This document shows, one piece after another, positions 45,364 to 55,800 of a DNA stretch of 64,000 nt (the first letter of the stretch is position 1; every line of letters starts with the position of its first letter). Where the stretch lies: positions 215,286 through 279,285 of the forward strand of contig JAEZEH010000053.1 of the NCBI GenBank assembly GCA_023417785.1. Reading direction: 5' to 3'. Source of the stretch: Bacteroidota bacterium (GTDB lineage Bacteria; Bacteroidota; Bacteroidia; Cytophagales; Cyclobacteriaceae). A program made the translations under genes and the position numbers. The notes below the pieces were generated by a model. That model had not been told where the DNA came from, made no database searches, and saw nothing but the letters and a program-made list of their open reading frames with translations.

Positions 45364-46245
45364 TTGCACCTCCTTGGGAATTACCTGAATTCCAAGCGGG
45401 CACGTTTCTTTTATCAGCCTATTTCTAATACGAAACGCTTGTCGAAAATCAAAAAGTATGTTTGTTATCTGCCTGTCTACGGCTGCATCGCAACCGGGCT
45501 GATTTATCTTGGCATTGGTGTCGTTGCGCTGCTTTCCTATTTCAGAGTGAAAGATGGTGGGGCCGACGAAACGAGTCTGCTCGCCTTCCTTAATGAGTAC
45601 CTTGCCGGGCAGATTCTGGTTTGGGCGATTGTTTTTGGAACGCTTAGTTATGTCATTTGGCGGGTTTTCGAAGCGCTTACGGATCCATATCGGTATGGAA
45701 CCGACCTCAACGGAATTATCCGCAGAATCGGAATTGCCTTGAGTTCCGTAGCCGATGCGTTGCTTTGCTATTCGGCGCTTCGGATCGTGCTTGGCTCCGG
45801 AACAGGGAACACCGATGGCCAGCCCGACGAATACCGGGAGATGGTTGGGAACATTATTGATCAACACGACGCAGCATGGCTCATAATTGCCGGAGGTGTG
45901 ATTATTTTGATAACAGCAATTGTCCAACTTGTGTACGGCATCACGCGAGGCTATCGTGAACGGCTGGATATCGGGCACTTCAAGCCCGCATCAAAAAAAA
46001 TAGTCCACTACCTGGCTGTAGTAGGTTACACGTCACGCGGATTGATTCTTGGCATCATCGGTTTTTTCCTGGTAAAGGCCGGCATCACGCAAAACCCGTT
46101 ACATGTGGTGAACACCGACAAGGCATTTGACTTCATCGGTGATCACGTTGGGGGTATTGTTTTTATCGTCGTAGCTGTCGGAACTATTTGTTACAGTCTC
46201 TTTATGTTTTCGCTGGCGTGGACTTATGATGCCGACGCGGATTGA
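45364..46245 (+). CDS. DUF1206 membrane protein
   Basis: A 293-residue membrane protein with about six hydrophobic helices in three pairs, the layout of DUF1206: each pair starts with a YGCIATGLIYLGIG or YTSRGLILGIIGFFLVKAG phrase and ends before a loop with a conserved Arg and Gly. The three-fold internal repeat is visible. The N-terminal 26 residues before KKYVCYLPVYG may not belong, as no better start is obvious. The function of the family is not known. Confidence 0.75.
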   Translation: MHLLGNYLNSKRARFFYQPISNTKRLSKIKKYVCYLPVYGCIATGLIYLGIGVVALLSYFRVKDGGADETSLLAFLNEYLAGQILVWAIVFGTLSYVIWRVFEALTDPYRYGTDLNGIIRRIGIALSSVADALLCYSALRIVLGSGTGNTDGQPDEYREMVGNIIDQHDAAWLIIAGGVIILITAIVQLVYGITRGYRERLDIGHFKPASKKIVHYLAVVGYTSRGLILGIIGFFLVKAGITQNPLHVVNTDKAFDFIGDHVGGIVFIVVAVGTICYSLFMFSLAWTYDADAD

Positions 46246-46540
46246 GCGTTCGTACAATGCGGGTATATCAGCTCAAGGGCCATGACCATCTGTGACCTTC
46301 GAATTTAATCATCACGCTGGATGAAATGGGTTCGTGGAGTGCCCCGTGCTTCATCACAGGGCGACACCAAACTCGAACTTTTCGGAAGAAGTCATGACAC
46401 AACTCTTAAAACTAACACCGGAAAATTAAGGGTCGTATTAAAACCGGATCGATTAAAAGACAAAAAAATCCGGCAGGCTGCTCACACCACGGACTGGTTA
46501 TACGTAGATTTAGTTATCAATCATTAACCTAAACAACACA

Positions 46541-47320
46541 ATGAGAAAGTTCCTACCTACAGGGCGCTACGTGCGCTCTATTTCCAGCCTTTGTTTAATT
46601 GTAGTGTTTCTTTTTTCGTCCTGTCAACAGGATGAAGAAGTTGCTCCGGTGCGAGAAGGAACGCCGACTGACGAGCAAATCAACTTCCTTGTCAATTCCG
46701 GATTCGAGCGTGACGAAATCCGCCTCGAGAACGGGATTTTTATTATTGATGAAGATATCCTTATCTCACAGGAAGACGTTGATGGTTATATCGCCCGCGA
46801 TAAAAGTCCATCACAAGGAAGAAGCGAACATTACCGTGGCAGTTACCTTGTAAGTGACGCTTATGTAACCAACATCAAGTTTTACATCAGTTCATCGGTT
46901 CCATCTTCCTGGGTTACGGCCATTCGCGGAGCGATAAACCAGTGGAATGCTGTGAACGGAACCAAACTTTATATGTCGGAAGTTTCGTCCAGTTCAGCGG
47001 CGAATACGGTTATCAATACTTCATATTCGAGCCAGAATTGGGTGGCACGCGCCTACCTGCCTTCCTATACTCGGAGACCTGGTCATACCATGACGATCAA
47101 TACACGTTACAATTACCTGAACAGCGGCTACAAGTTGTTTACCATTGTTCACGAAATGGGTCACATATTCGGGCTGTACCATACCGATCAGACTCAGGGT
47201 ATTTTTATTCAGGGAACTCCTTCAACGGATGCAAACTCCGTGATGAACTCGTATATACTGCCCTGGAACGGATTTACCAGCGGGGACGTGCGCGCCGTAC
47301 AAATAATTTATCCGCAGTAA
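46541..47320 (+). CDS. M57-like zinc metallopeptidase lipoprotein
   Basis: A 259-residue lipoprotein (lipobox VVFLFSSC, Cys28). The mature part includes the zinc motif HEMGHIFGLYH (204-214; His204, His208 and His214 as ligands and Glu205 as base) and a downstream SVMNSYI Met-turn, so it is a metzincin-type peptidase. The pattern fits the M57/dual-action HEIGH metallopeptidase group of Bacteroidota. It may be inserted in the outer membrane and degrade peptides or release a substrate. A strong terminator follows. It stands alone on the plus strand before the second glycan locus. Confidence 0.82.
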   Translation: MRKFLPTGRYVRSISSLCLIVVFLFSSCQQDEEVAPVREGTPTDEQINFLVNSGFERDEIRLENGIFIIDEDILISQEDVDGYIARDKSPSQGRSEHYRGSYLVSDAYVTNIKFYISSSVPSSWVTAIRGAINQWNAVNGTKLYMSEVSSSSAANTVINTSYSSQNWVARAYLPSYTRRPGHTMTINTRYNYLNSGYKLFTIVHEMGHIFGLYHTDQTQGIFIQGTPSTDANSVMNSYILPWNGFTSGDVRAVQIIYPQ

Positions 47321-47340
47321 TATCAATCTCGATTCTCAGG

Positions 47341-47369
47341 AAGCCCGGTCATTGAGCCGGGCTTTTTTG
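47341..47369 (+). terminator. Terminator after the M57-like gene
   Basis: AAGCCCGG pairs with CCGGGCTT around an eight-base loop and continues as a T run. Confidence 0.88.
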
Positions 47370-47431
47370 TTCCGCTGCGGAAAAAACGATCCCAAATGAT
47401 CTTGATGCAGGAGTCAAAAAGAACGAGTCAC

Positions 47432-50400
47432 TCACGGCGCTCCGCGGCCACCAGACGAAACGAGAACCCCGGGTGCAGGGGCGGAAAACCGATACTCGGA
47501 AATCGAACCCCCTGAAACCGGAAAATAGACTCGGTTTCCAATCACGAATGCATTTCGAACATCACCTTTGAGGTTCAGTCCTGAAAGAGGCTGTGGCAAA
47601 TAGGTAAAGTCGCCATTACTATTACCCGCCAGAAGAATCCCATTATTTGCGTCGATCTTTCCAATTTTCAACTTGGAGTTGCTGTCGTTACCCGTAAGGA
47701 TTACATCAACGAAGCCATCGCCCGTGAAGTCGCCCGTGACAATGCTGTGCACCGGTGCATACTGTGCCTCCACAGGCAGTGGAACTGGCTGCAGTTTACC
47801 CGAAGCTGTACTTTGAAAATAAGTAGTTTCGAGGTGGTCGGCCCGGAGTTTTTTCGCGCGGCCGAGCTGTTCGCCATTGAAGATATCTTCCAGTGCAACG
47901 GGCGCATAGCTTTTGTAATCTCTGAAACGAGGTCTGAGGTATCCCAATTGCTCCAGCATTTCATCACGGGTCAGATAGGGATACCGTTTCCCCTGAATAT
48001 AAGTACACAGAATCGGATCCACCGATCCATTTTTGTCAAAGTCGTCATAAAAAAGTTCAGCAGGCTGGACCGGTGAAACGACATACTGGGAATTCAATCC
48101 CCAGTTTCCTACTATGAGATCCGGCTTTCCGTCCCTGTTGAAATCACTTGATTGAATTTTGTTCCACCATCCGGAGAGATCATTATCCAAAAAAACACTG
48201 GTTGCGTTTACGAGCTTTCCGTTAACGTTCTTGAAAATCGTCAACGGCATCCATTCGCCCGCGATCACCAGTTCATTGTCATTGTCACCATCCAGGTCTA
48301 TCCAAAGGGCATCAGTCACCATGTATGAGTTCGTCAGTTCCGGTGCAAGTGTACCGATTTCATCTCTGAACGAACCATCCTTTTGGTTTATTAACAGGAA
48401 GCTCGGAGGCGTCTCCGGATAGCGCCCTGGGATGACCCTGCCACCAACAAAAAAATCCACATACCCATCGCCGTTGACATCTTCAGCAGCAACGCATCCT
48501 TTACTGGTGAGCATACCAGGAAGGGCATCTCCTGCCAGTGCAAAGTTTCCTGTACCGTCATTCAGGTATAAGCGATCCTGAAGCATTCGATCCTCTGGTT
48601 CAAGGTTGTGATAGCCTCCACTCGCCACGTAAAGGTCAAGATCATTATCGTTGTCAACGTCGGCAAAAACCGCTGCAACATCAACGAACGCCTCGTCTTT
48701 CTGAAAAGCGTTCACGTTCTTTTGTGTGAAATGAGTTCCGTTTGCCAGATACAGAACACCTGACTCTCCGGCCCCGCCACCAATATACAAATCCTCCAGG
48801 CCATCGTTGTTGACGTCACCTTTGGCTACTACGGTACCTGTATGCGAAAGCTGGGTTAGCAACTGAGGCTGCCGTTTGAAATCGTTCACGGAAGCTGCTT
48901 GATGACGGTTGTTAATCGCCGTTTCCACAGCAGTGAAAATAGTCTTTGGGGTTTCGGGTGCGCGGTGATTTGGGTGCTGGGCTTCTGCTTCACTCAAGAC
49001 AACTACCTGATTCGCAGCAACGCCGGTAAGAAGCTGTTCCTTGCCACTATTCCAGCGAATATGCAGGGTATCGATCCGTGTTGATCCGCCAAGCCCAAAA
49101 TGTAACACGGGCGATACAGCCGAAAGGTATCCTCGCGTGGGCATTTGCTCCAGAAGTTGCCGTTTCCCCTGGCAGGACGTAATCACTGACGCCCCGATCC
49201 CAAGAGTGTTTTTCCCTTCGCCGTGAAGTTTCACCCCGAGATAATTCTTTTCTTTCGAGCGGTTTTCAAAAACGAAGGCTGGTGAATTAATATTATTCAC
49301 TATCAAATCAAGGTCGCCATCGTTGTCGAAGTCGGCGTACGCGGCGCCATTACTGTTGGAAGGCGTCTCCATGCCCCACGGCGCCGTAACATTACTGAAA
49401 TGTTTGCCGTCCACGTTAGAAAAAATATAGTTCGTCACGTTTGAGCCCGGCATATTTTCGACCATATCAAGTACATCTTCGCGTTTAAGGCGCCCCTTCT
49501 TTCTGACGACGTCGTCCATATATTTGATGAAATCGAGATTCGTGTAATCACGGAGGTAACCATTGGTAACAAACAGATCCTTCCATCCATCATTGTCGTA
49601 ATCGCCGAAAAGAGCCGCCCAACTCCAGTCCGTGTTCGACACCCCTGCCAGTTGACCCACTTCACTGAAGGAACCGTTGCCATTGTTGAGTTGTAGCATG
49701 TTGCGCATATACTGGTAGTAAAACCCCGATCTTACATTCAGGTCGAACTTTGCGTAATTGTCGGGAGCCATGAGCAGTTTCTGCCGGAGATTGTCCTCCG
49801 GAAGCATATCAAGGGTAAAAATGTCTATGGTCGCATCGTTGTTTATATCGGCCACATCATTTCCCATAGAGAAATGGCTTGTATGCCCGAGTTGGTTATT
49901 CAGTTCATTACGGAACGTGCCATCGCCATTGTTGATGTACAGATAATCCGGGATGGCATAATCGTTTGAAACGTAGATGTCCGGCCATCCATCGCCATTG
50001 ATATCGGCGATGCCGGCGCCAAGCGCATAAGTCAGCGCCGAGGAACTTATGCCACTTTCCGTTGTAGCGTCCTTAAACCGGTTATTTTCCTGTCTGAAAA
50101 GCCGTATCCCCCGAAGTGGATCGTCTGATTTCAGCATTTCGCGTGTACTCACCTCGTTGAGAACAGGCATCGACTCCGGGTTGTGATTAATCAGGAGCAT
50201 ATCAACCTCGCCATCGCGATCGTAGTCGAAGAAGTAGCCCTGATTGCTGTATCCCGTTGATGCCAGACCATAAGAGATTGCTTCATCGGAAAACTGAGGA
50301 ACACCAGACGCGTCGTTGCCCTTATTAATAAAAAGCTGATTTGCGCGATTTTCTGCTTTCACCGTGCCTGAGTAGCATACATATATGTCAATAAGGCCAT

Positions 50401-50806
50401 CGCCATTTACGTCGGCGTATGATACCCCCGTCTTCCATGGGCCTGTACGACCTTCAGCACCCGACCGGGCAGTGACATCTTCAAACACGAAATTGCCTTT
50501 ATTAAGGTACAGTTTATTCTTCTCCATATTGGAGGTAAGATAGACATCAATCATTCCGTCGCCGTTGAAGTCAGCCGTTGCCACTCCCCCACCATTATAA
50601 AAGTACTCGTACATCAGAATGTTGGTATTCAGGCCTTCCGTTATCCGGTTAACGAATGCAAGATTAGTCCTCGTCGGTGGAAGGAGGTGGAATACAGGAT
50701 CACTTACCGGCGTTTCCGGTGTTACGCCGGATTGATCCTCCGTCGCGCATCCGGCCAACGCAACCAGAAGTATGAGCGCAATCGAGAAGTTTGTTATTTG
50801 TTCCAT
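47432..50806 (-). CDS. Giant VCBS/FG-GAP lipoprotein with ASPIC/UnbV domain
   Basis: About 1124 residues from the Met at 50806; the lipobox is LALVALAGC-like (LLVALAGC). Two arrays of FG-GAP/VCBS repeats (DFNGDGMIDVYLTS, DVNGDGLIDIYVCY, DIDGDNDNELV and others) with DxNxDGxxD calcium loops form two propellers. Between them is an ASPIC/UnbV segment (about residues 535-620; NYLGVKLHGEG ... GIGASVITSCQGKRQLLEQMPTRGYLS ... LHFGLGGSTRIDTLHIRW). It is the last gene of the susC-susD operon, so it probably sits on the outer surface and binds or displays the glycan. Enzymatic activity is not evident. Confidence 0.85.
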   Translation of the reverse strand: MEQITNFSIALILLVALAGCATEDQSGVTPETPVSDPVFHLLPPTRTNLAFVNRITEGLNTNILMYEYFYNGGGVATADFNGDGMIDVYLTSNMEKNKLYLNKGNFVFEDVTARSGAEGRTGPWKTGVSYADVNGDGLIDIYVCYSGTVKAENRANQLFINKGNDASGVPQFSDEAISYGLASTGYSNQGYFFDYDRDGEVDMLLINHNPESMPVLNEVSTREMLKSDDPLRGIRLFRQENNRFKDATTESGISSSALTYALGAGIADINGDGWPDIYVSNDYAIPDYLYINNGDGTFRNELNNQLGHTSHFSMGNDVADINNDATIDIFTLDMLPEDNLRQKLLMAPDNYAKFDLNVRSGFYYQYMRNMLQLNNGNGSFSEVGQLAGVSNTDWSWAALFGDYDNDGWKDLFVTNGYLRDYTNLDFIKYMDDVVRKKGRLKREDVLDMVENMPGSNVTNYIFSNVDGKHFSNVTAPWGMETPSNSNGAAYADFDNDGDLDLIVNNINSPAFVFENRSKEKNYLGVKLHGEGKNTLGIGASVITSCQGKRQLLEQMPTRGYLSAVSPVLHFGLGGSTRIDTLHIRWNSGKEQLLTGVAANQVVVLSEAEAQHPNHRAPETPKTIFTAVETAINNRHQAASVNDFKRQPQLLTQLSHTGTVVAKGDVNNDGLEDLYIGGGAGESGVLYLANGTHFTQKNVNAFQKDEAFVDVAAVFADVDNDNDLDLYVASGGYHNLEPEDRMLQDRLYLNDGTGNFALAGDALPGMLTSKGCVAAEDVNGDGYVDFFVGGRVIPGRYPETPPSFLLINQKDGSFRDEIGTLAPELTNSYMVTDALWIDLDGDNDNELVIAGEWMPLTIFKNVNGKLVNATSVFLDNDLSGWWNKIQSSDFNRDGKPDLIVGNWGLNSQYVVSPVQPAELFYDDFDKNGSVDPILCTYIQGKRYPYLTRDEMLEQLGYLRPRFRDYKSYAPVALEDIFNGEQLGRAKKLRADHLETTYFQSTASGKLQPVPLPVEAQYAPVHSIVTGDFTGDGFVDVILTGNDSNSKLKIGKIDANNGILLAGNSNGDFTYLPQPLSGLNLKGDVRNAFVIGNRVYFPVSGGSISEYRFSAPAPGVLVSSGGRGAP

Positions 50807-50880
50807 GCCTTTACCTCTGATACATATAAAAACAAAGGATTTGCCCCTTACCGGAGCAAATCCCACCCAAACGAAAACAA

Positions 50881-52764
50881 CTACTCGTATCCAGGATTCT
50901 GGATGAGTGTCGTATTGATATTCATTTCATTCCGGCTTATCGGCCGGAAGTACATTTTATCCACCCAGGTTCTGTTCTCGTTCGATGTATTATTTTCTAC
51001 CTTATAGGTATAAGTATACTTTGACGGGTCGTAACGATAGGGTACATGCGGTGATTGGCCTGCTTTGAGTTTTGCTTCAACGTGAATACTCTTTATCCCG
51101 CGTCCGAGTGTTTCGGCGGCGATCATCCACCGGCGCGCGTCATGATACCGATGTTCTTCATAGACGAGTTCAATCCTGCGTTCGTTCCGGTAGCGGTCAC
51201 GAAGCGCCTCACCGCTTTCGGTGATCGCCGGCATGCCGGCTCTGAAACGAATTTTATTTAACCATGTACGGGCCTCGTCCTCCTCACCCAGTTCAATCAA
51301 CGCTTCGACATAATTGAGAACCACTTCGGTGTATCGGATGAAGGGCCATGGAACCACCTGGGATCCCGACTGGTTTTCGATCACTGCGGGATCAGGATCG
51401 ATAAACTTTCGTGTATAGTAGTGTGTCCGGCTTCCGTTCCAGTTTTCGATGGCCGATTCGCGTGTATCCACACCGTTAACGAAACCGCCACCGCCGTTGT
51501 CGTAGTAGCCCGTTTGAATCTGATCAACAGGGTCAATAGCAGCAACGTCAGAGGGACGCGGCTTCCAATCGGCGCCATCATACAGAATAGTGGCATAGAA
51601 CCGGGGATCACGATTGTCGTAAGGCGCTGCGGCATGGCCCGCATCGTTCCAGTCAAAGGGTTCCGAATCACCTCCATCCATCACTTCATAGTCATCGACC
51701 AGTTGCTGGATGGGCGTGTTACCCGCCCAGTTGTGGTAACCATTGGGACCGTTGTTTATTCCGAAGTGAATTCCGCCCAACGGCCAGTTACTTTCAACTG
51801 TATAGGCCGGGGTATGTGTTCTTTCGAAGATCAGTTCATCACCCGCAGCCGCGTCTGCTACTTTGCTGCCTCCGCCCATCGACAGGGCCACATAATTTGC
51901 CGTACCTTCTTCAGGCGTTACCGGAGCCACCAGGTTGAGTTTGTAGCCGGTGCCTGCATCGAGCACGACCTTCGCTGCATCCCGCGCAGCCTGCCAGCGC
52001 ACCATTTGATCACCGGATGTATATGCGACGAGGTATTTATTCTGGAAGGATGCGATTGTGGGAGATTTCGCGGAAGCAACGGTCGCGTCATGCAGATCAC
52101 TCGCTGCATACAGGAGTACCCTGGCTTTCAGTGCCTGCGCCGCGAGTTTCGATGCTCTTCCTTTAATCCGATCTTTGCCTTCCAGTAACGTAGCCGATTG
52201 ATCGAGGTCACTCACGATAAAGTCGACGCATTCAGCGAAGGTGTTGCGCGGTGTATTATAATCATCTTCCAGGCCGAACAGGTTGGTAATAATCGGAAAT
52301 GATCCGTAGTAACGAAGTAACTGGTGCGAATAGTAAGCACGCAGGAAGTATGCTTCGCCGAGAAGCATGTCGCGATCAACATCCGTGAATTCTGAAACAG
52401 GCAAATTCGCGATCGCGGTGTTTGCGGCACGAATAGCTTCAAACATCTCGCCCCACGCGTAGGTGTTACTGGTCCACGCACTGTTACTTGGACTTTCAGT
52501 TCCTTCCGTAAACGTGTTTATGCTTCTTCCGGCATGGGTAAACATCGCCTCATCAGTATACGAGGCCAGCATTTGTTCCTCGAAGCCGCCATATCCCAGG
52601 TAGGAATAAATTCCGAAAACGAAAGCCTGCGCCAATGGACCGTCACTCCACGTGGTTTCTGATGGTACCTGCGCAACGGGATTCGTATCCAGAAAATCCG
52701 TATCACATGCAAAAGGGATAGCCAGCAAAACCAGCAACACCCCTGTCTTAATTCTTTTTCTCAT
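50881..52764 (-). CDS. SusD/RagB surface glycan-binding lipoprotein (second locus)
   Basis: A 627-residue lipoprotein from the Met at 52764 (MRKRIKTGVLLVLLAIPFAC lipobox; the upstream in-frame ATG at 52794 adds ten residues). SusD features: TTWSDGPLAQAFVFGIYS, GEAYFLRAYYSHQLLRYYGSFPII, the C-terminal RNERRIELVYEEHRYHDARRWM and a terminal IQNPGYE. It is the partner of the SusC at 52810, 45 bases upstream, with the VCBS gene downstream. It would present the substrate of the GH29-associated locus. Confidence 0.92.
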   Translation of the reverse strand: MRKRIKTGVLLVLLAIPFACDTDFLDTNPVAQVPSETTWSDGPLAQAFVFGIYSYLGYGGFEEQMLASYTDEAMFTHAGRSINTFTEGTESPSNSAWTSNTYAWGEMFEAIRAANTAIANLPVSEFTDVDRDMLLGEAYFLRAYYSHQLLRYYGSFPIITNLFGLEDDYNTPRNTFAECVDFIVSDLDQSATLLEGKDRIKGRASKLAAQALKARVLLYAASDLHDATVASAKSPTIASFQNKYLVAYTSGDQMVRWQAARDAAKVVLDAGTGYKLNLVAPVTPEEGTANYVALSMGGGSKVADAAAGDELIFERTHTPAYTVESNWPLGGIHFGINNGPNGYHNWAGNTPIQQLVDDYEVMDGGDSEPFDWNDAGHAAAPYDNRDPRFYATILYDGADWKPRPSDVAAIDPVDQIQTGYYDNGGGGFVNGVDTRESAIENWNGSRTHYYTRKFIDPDPAVIENQSGSQVVPWPFIRYTEVVLNYVEALIELGEEDEARTWLNKIRFRAGMPAITESGEALRDRYRNERRIELVYEEHRYHDARRWMIAAETLGRGIKSIHVEAKLKAGQSPHVPYRYDPSKYTYTYKVENNTSNENRTWVDKMYFRPISRNEMNINTTLIQNPGYE

Positions 52765-52809
52765 ATTTAATATTTTAATATGAAACACATTCATTATTTG
52801 ATCGATTCA

Positions 52810-55800
52810 CTAAAACGTCAGTCTGACACCGGTGTTGATTACACGTGACTGCGGATAATACTGCAGACTTCCGCTATCAGCTTCCGGATCAAATATCTTG
52901 TACTTATCCCACGTTATCAGATTCAGGCCGTTTACATAAATACGAAGGTTACTGATGGCCAATCTCTCTGACAATGAAACCGGAATGTTGTATCCCAGTT
53001 CGACGTTCTTAAGACGCAGATAATTTTTTGTGAAGAGGTTATATGTGTTGAGTGAATATTCTCCACCTGTGTAGTAAGTGTCATTGCGAATTGCGAGCCG
53101 CGGATGCTCCGTTGTTGGATTGTCTATACTCCATCGGTTGTCGTACTGATACTTCAGGTAATTTCCAATGTCACCCGATTCTGTATTAAAACGAAGCAAG
53201 GCACCATGCGCCCCCTGAAAAAGAACCGAAAGATCGAAATTGCGCCATTCCACGTTCAGCGTTATACCGTAGTTGAAATTGGGTACGTTGCTCTTGTTGA
53301 GATTGCGCTTATCATCACCGTTGATCCGGCCATCACCGTTGACGTCCTTAAATTTCATATCGCCGGGAATAAGCTGGTTCGTTACTTCACTGTAATCAAG
53401 TTCTTCCTGGTCGATCTCTGCCTGATTAAGGAACACACCGTCGAACTCGTAAGCAATAAATGAGTCATACTGATAGCCGGTTTCTCTTTGATAGGCCGGG
53501 GCCGCCGTGATTTCATTCATGTAAACTACCCTGTTCTTGTTGTACCCTGCGTTTGCTCCAATCCGAAAACGCAAATCACTCAACTGACCGCTATAGGCAA
53601 GGGAAAATTCGAATCCGCGGTTATCCATGCGTCCACCGTTTACGGGAGGAAGGCGGTCTGCAATTCCGCTCGTCTGAGGTGTGGTACCCCTGTTGTAAAT
53701 CAACATTTGAGTACGTTTGTTGTAAAAGTACTCCAGCGTGAAGTCGATGCTGTTATTCAAAACAGTACCTTCAAGGCCCACGTTAAAATTATTCGATTGC
53801 TCCCAGGTGAAATTCGGGTTTTGCACGACACCCTCGATAAGCGTTTTTACAACCTGACCATTAATAGGATATTCGCCCGGGTCATAATTCGACAAGTAAG
53901 CGTACTCCATCAGGTCGGTAGACTCAGGTCGGTAGATTTGATCGTTACCCATTTGACCGTACGATGCCCGGATTTTCAGGTAATTCACCACCGAAAGATT
54001 ATCGGCAAAGAAATCCTCATTAGAGATGTTCCATCCTACCAACACACCGGGGAAGAACCCGAATCGCTTGTCCGGCGGAAAGAACGAAGAACCGTCGCGG
54101 CGCCACATGAATTCCGCGAGGTATTTTTCACGAAAATTGTATGTGACCCGTCCGTAGTAACCCAGACGCGCCCGATTAAACGTATTGTCGTTATCGTCAC
54201 CTCCAGTGATGAACTGAGTGGTCCCCCCGAAGAAAGGCTGATCAATCGCGCCGGAAATATATCCGCGACGATTTGCGGAGACATAGTCGGCCTCGAACTT
54301 TTCCTTCGTAACACCGACGAGTACACCAATCGTATGATCGTTCGAAAAAGTCTTGTCGTAGTTAAGCATACCTGTAAGGTTGGTAGCCAGCCTTGAGCCG
54401 ACCGATTGCGTCAGACGGGGATCGGTAAATGTGGAGCGAAGCACACGGTTAAGCTGAGGTGTTACCCCATCCGCTTCGTAGGTTACCTTATCCCACGTAT
54501 AAAGATACCAGGGCGTTTCCCAACGCTTCGTCCGGTCAATAGTTCTGTCAACGGACCCCATAAGCGTAAGCTTGAGACCATCGATCCATGGATTCGTGAT
54601 TTCGAGCTTACCATTGCTTTGAAGATAATCGGTCGGATTGCGATGGTAGCCGGTTGCGTTTGTTGTGATCACCACCGGGTTTTGTCCGTTCTCGATGTCG
54701 GGTCCGGGCAGACCATTGGGCCAGACCTCCGGTTCGGTAGGGCGTCCGCGCATCAGCATCCGGAAAATTGATCCCGCTGACTGCGTGGGGAAGTTTCGCG
54801 ATTCCTCGCGTGCAAGAAGACCGAGGCTCGCGTTGATATACTTGTTGATCTGCGCATCGAGGTTTATCCGGAAGCTGTATTGTTTGTAGAAGGTCGCAGA
54901 GTTCTTGTAATATGCGTCCTGATTGATGTATCCGAGACCCGCGAGGTATTTGACATTGTCAGTACCACCACTTAACAAAAGGTTATGTCGTGACTGCGGT
55001 GACCAGGTCTTGAAAGCATCACCAAACCAGTCGGTATCAGGGTGGCCCCATGGATCAGACCCATCGCGGAACTTTTGTACACTCTCCGGGCTGTAGTTTG
55101 CGTTTACAGTTGTCCCCGTCGACGGCGAAGTAAATGTGCCAACCTGCTGAATGCTTTCCCAGGCAGAAGCCCATTCCGACGATGGAAGATTCTTGTAAAT
55201 CGGAATTTCGTTCATGATGGAACCGTACTCAAAAGCATTGGACATTTTGGGAATGCGCGTTGGTTGCGACCATCCCTGATTAAAATCGTAAGAGATCCTG
55301 GGTGCACCCGATTTACCGCGTTTTGTTGTAACGAGGATAACACCGTTGGCAGCGCGCGAACCGTAAATGGCTGCAGAGGCGTCTTTCAATACAGAGATAG
55401 ACTCAACCTCCTGTGGATTCAATCGGTTAAGCCCCCCTTCACGATCGGGAACTCCATCAATCACGATCAGTGGGTTGGGGTTGCCTATGGTATTTACGCC
55501 TCGTATGCGAATAGTAGATGCGTCGAACCCTGGTTCACCGCTGGTTTGAACCGCGACCACTCCAGCGAGTCGTCCCGCAAATGAGTTGGAAAGATCTACC
55601 GCCGGTGATTTCTGAAGTTCCGCGCCACCGACCGCCACAACGGACCCGGTAACAGTTACCTTCTTTTGTTCACCGTAGCCTACGACAACAACTTCTTCAA
55701 GGGATTGTACGTCGGGTGTGAGTGTCACATTCATCGAAGTCCTCCCGTTTACCGAAATCTCCTTTGTCAGAAACCCGATGAATGAGTAAATCAGCGTAGC

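Noticed and set aside
45250..45978. A 242-codon minus-strand frame opposite the DUF1206 gene
   Set aside because: It is antisense to an obvious six-helix membrane protein and has no hydrophobic or family pattern of its own.
46321..46527. A 68-codon frame before the M57-like gene
   Set aside because: Short and basic, no recognisable feature; not enough to call a gene.
51421..52188. A 255-codon plus-strand frame inside the second susD
   Set aside because: Antisense shadow of susD.
53488..54396. A 302-codon plus-strand frame inside the second susC
   Set aside because: Antisense shadow of a conserved SusC barrel.
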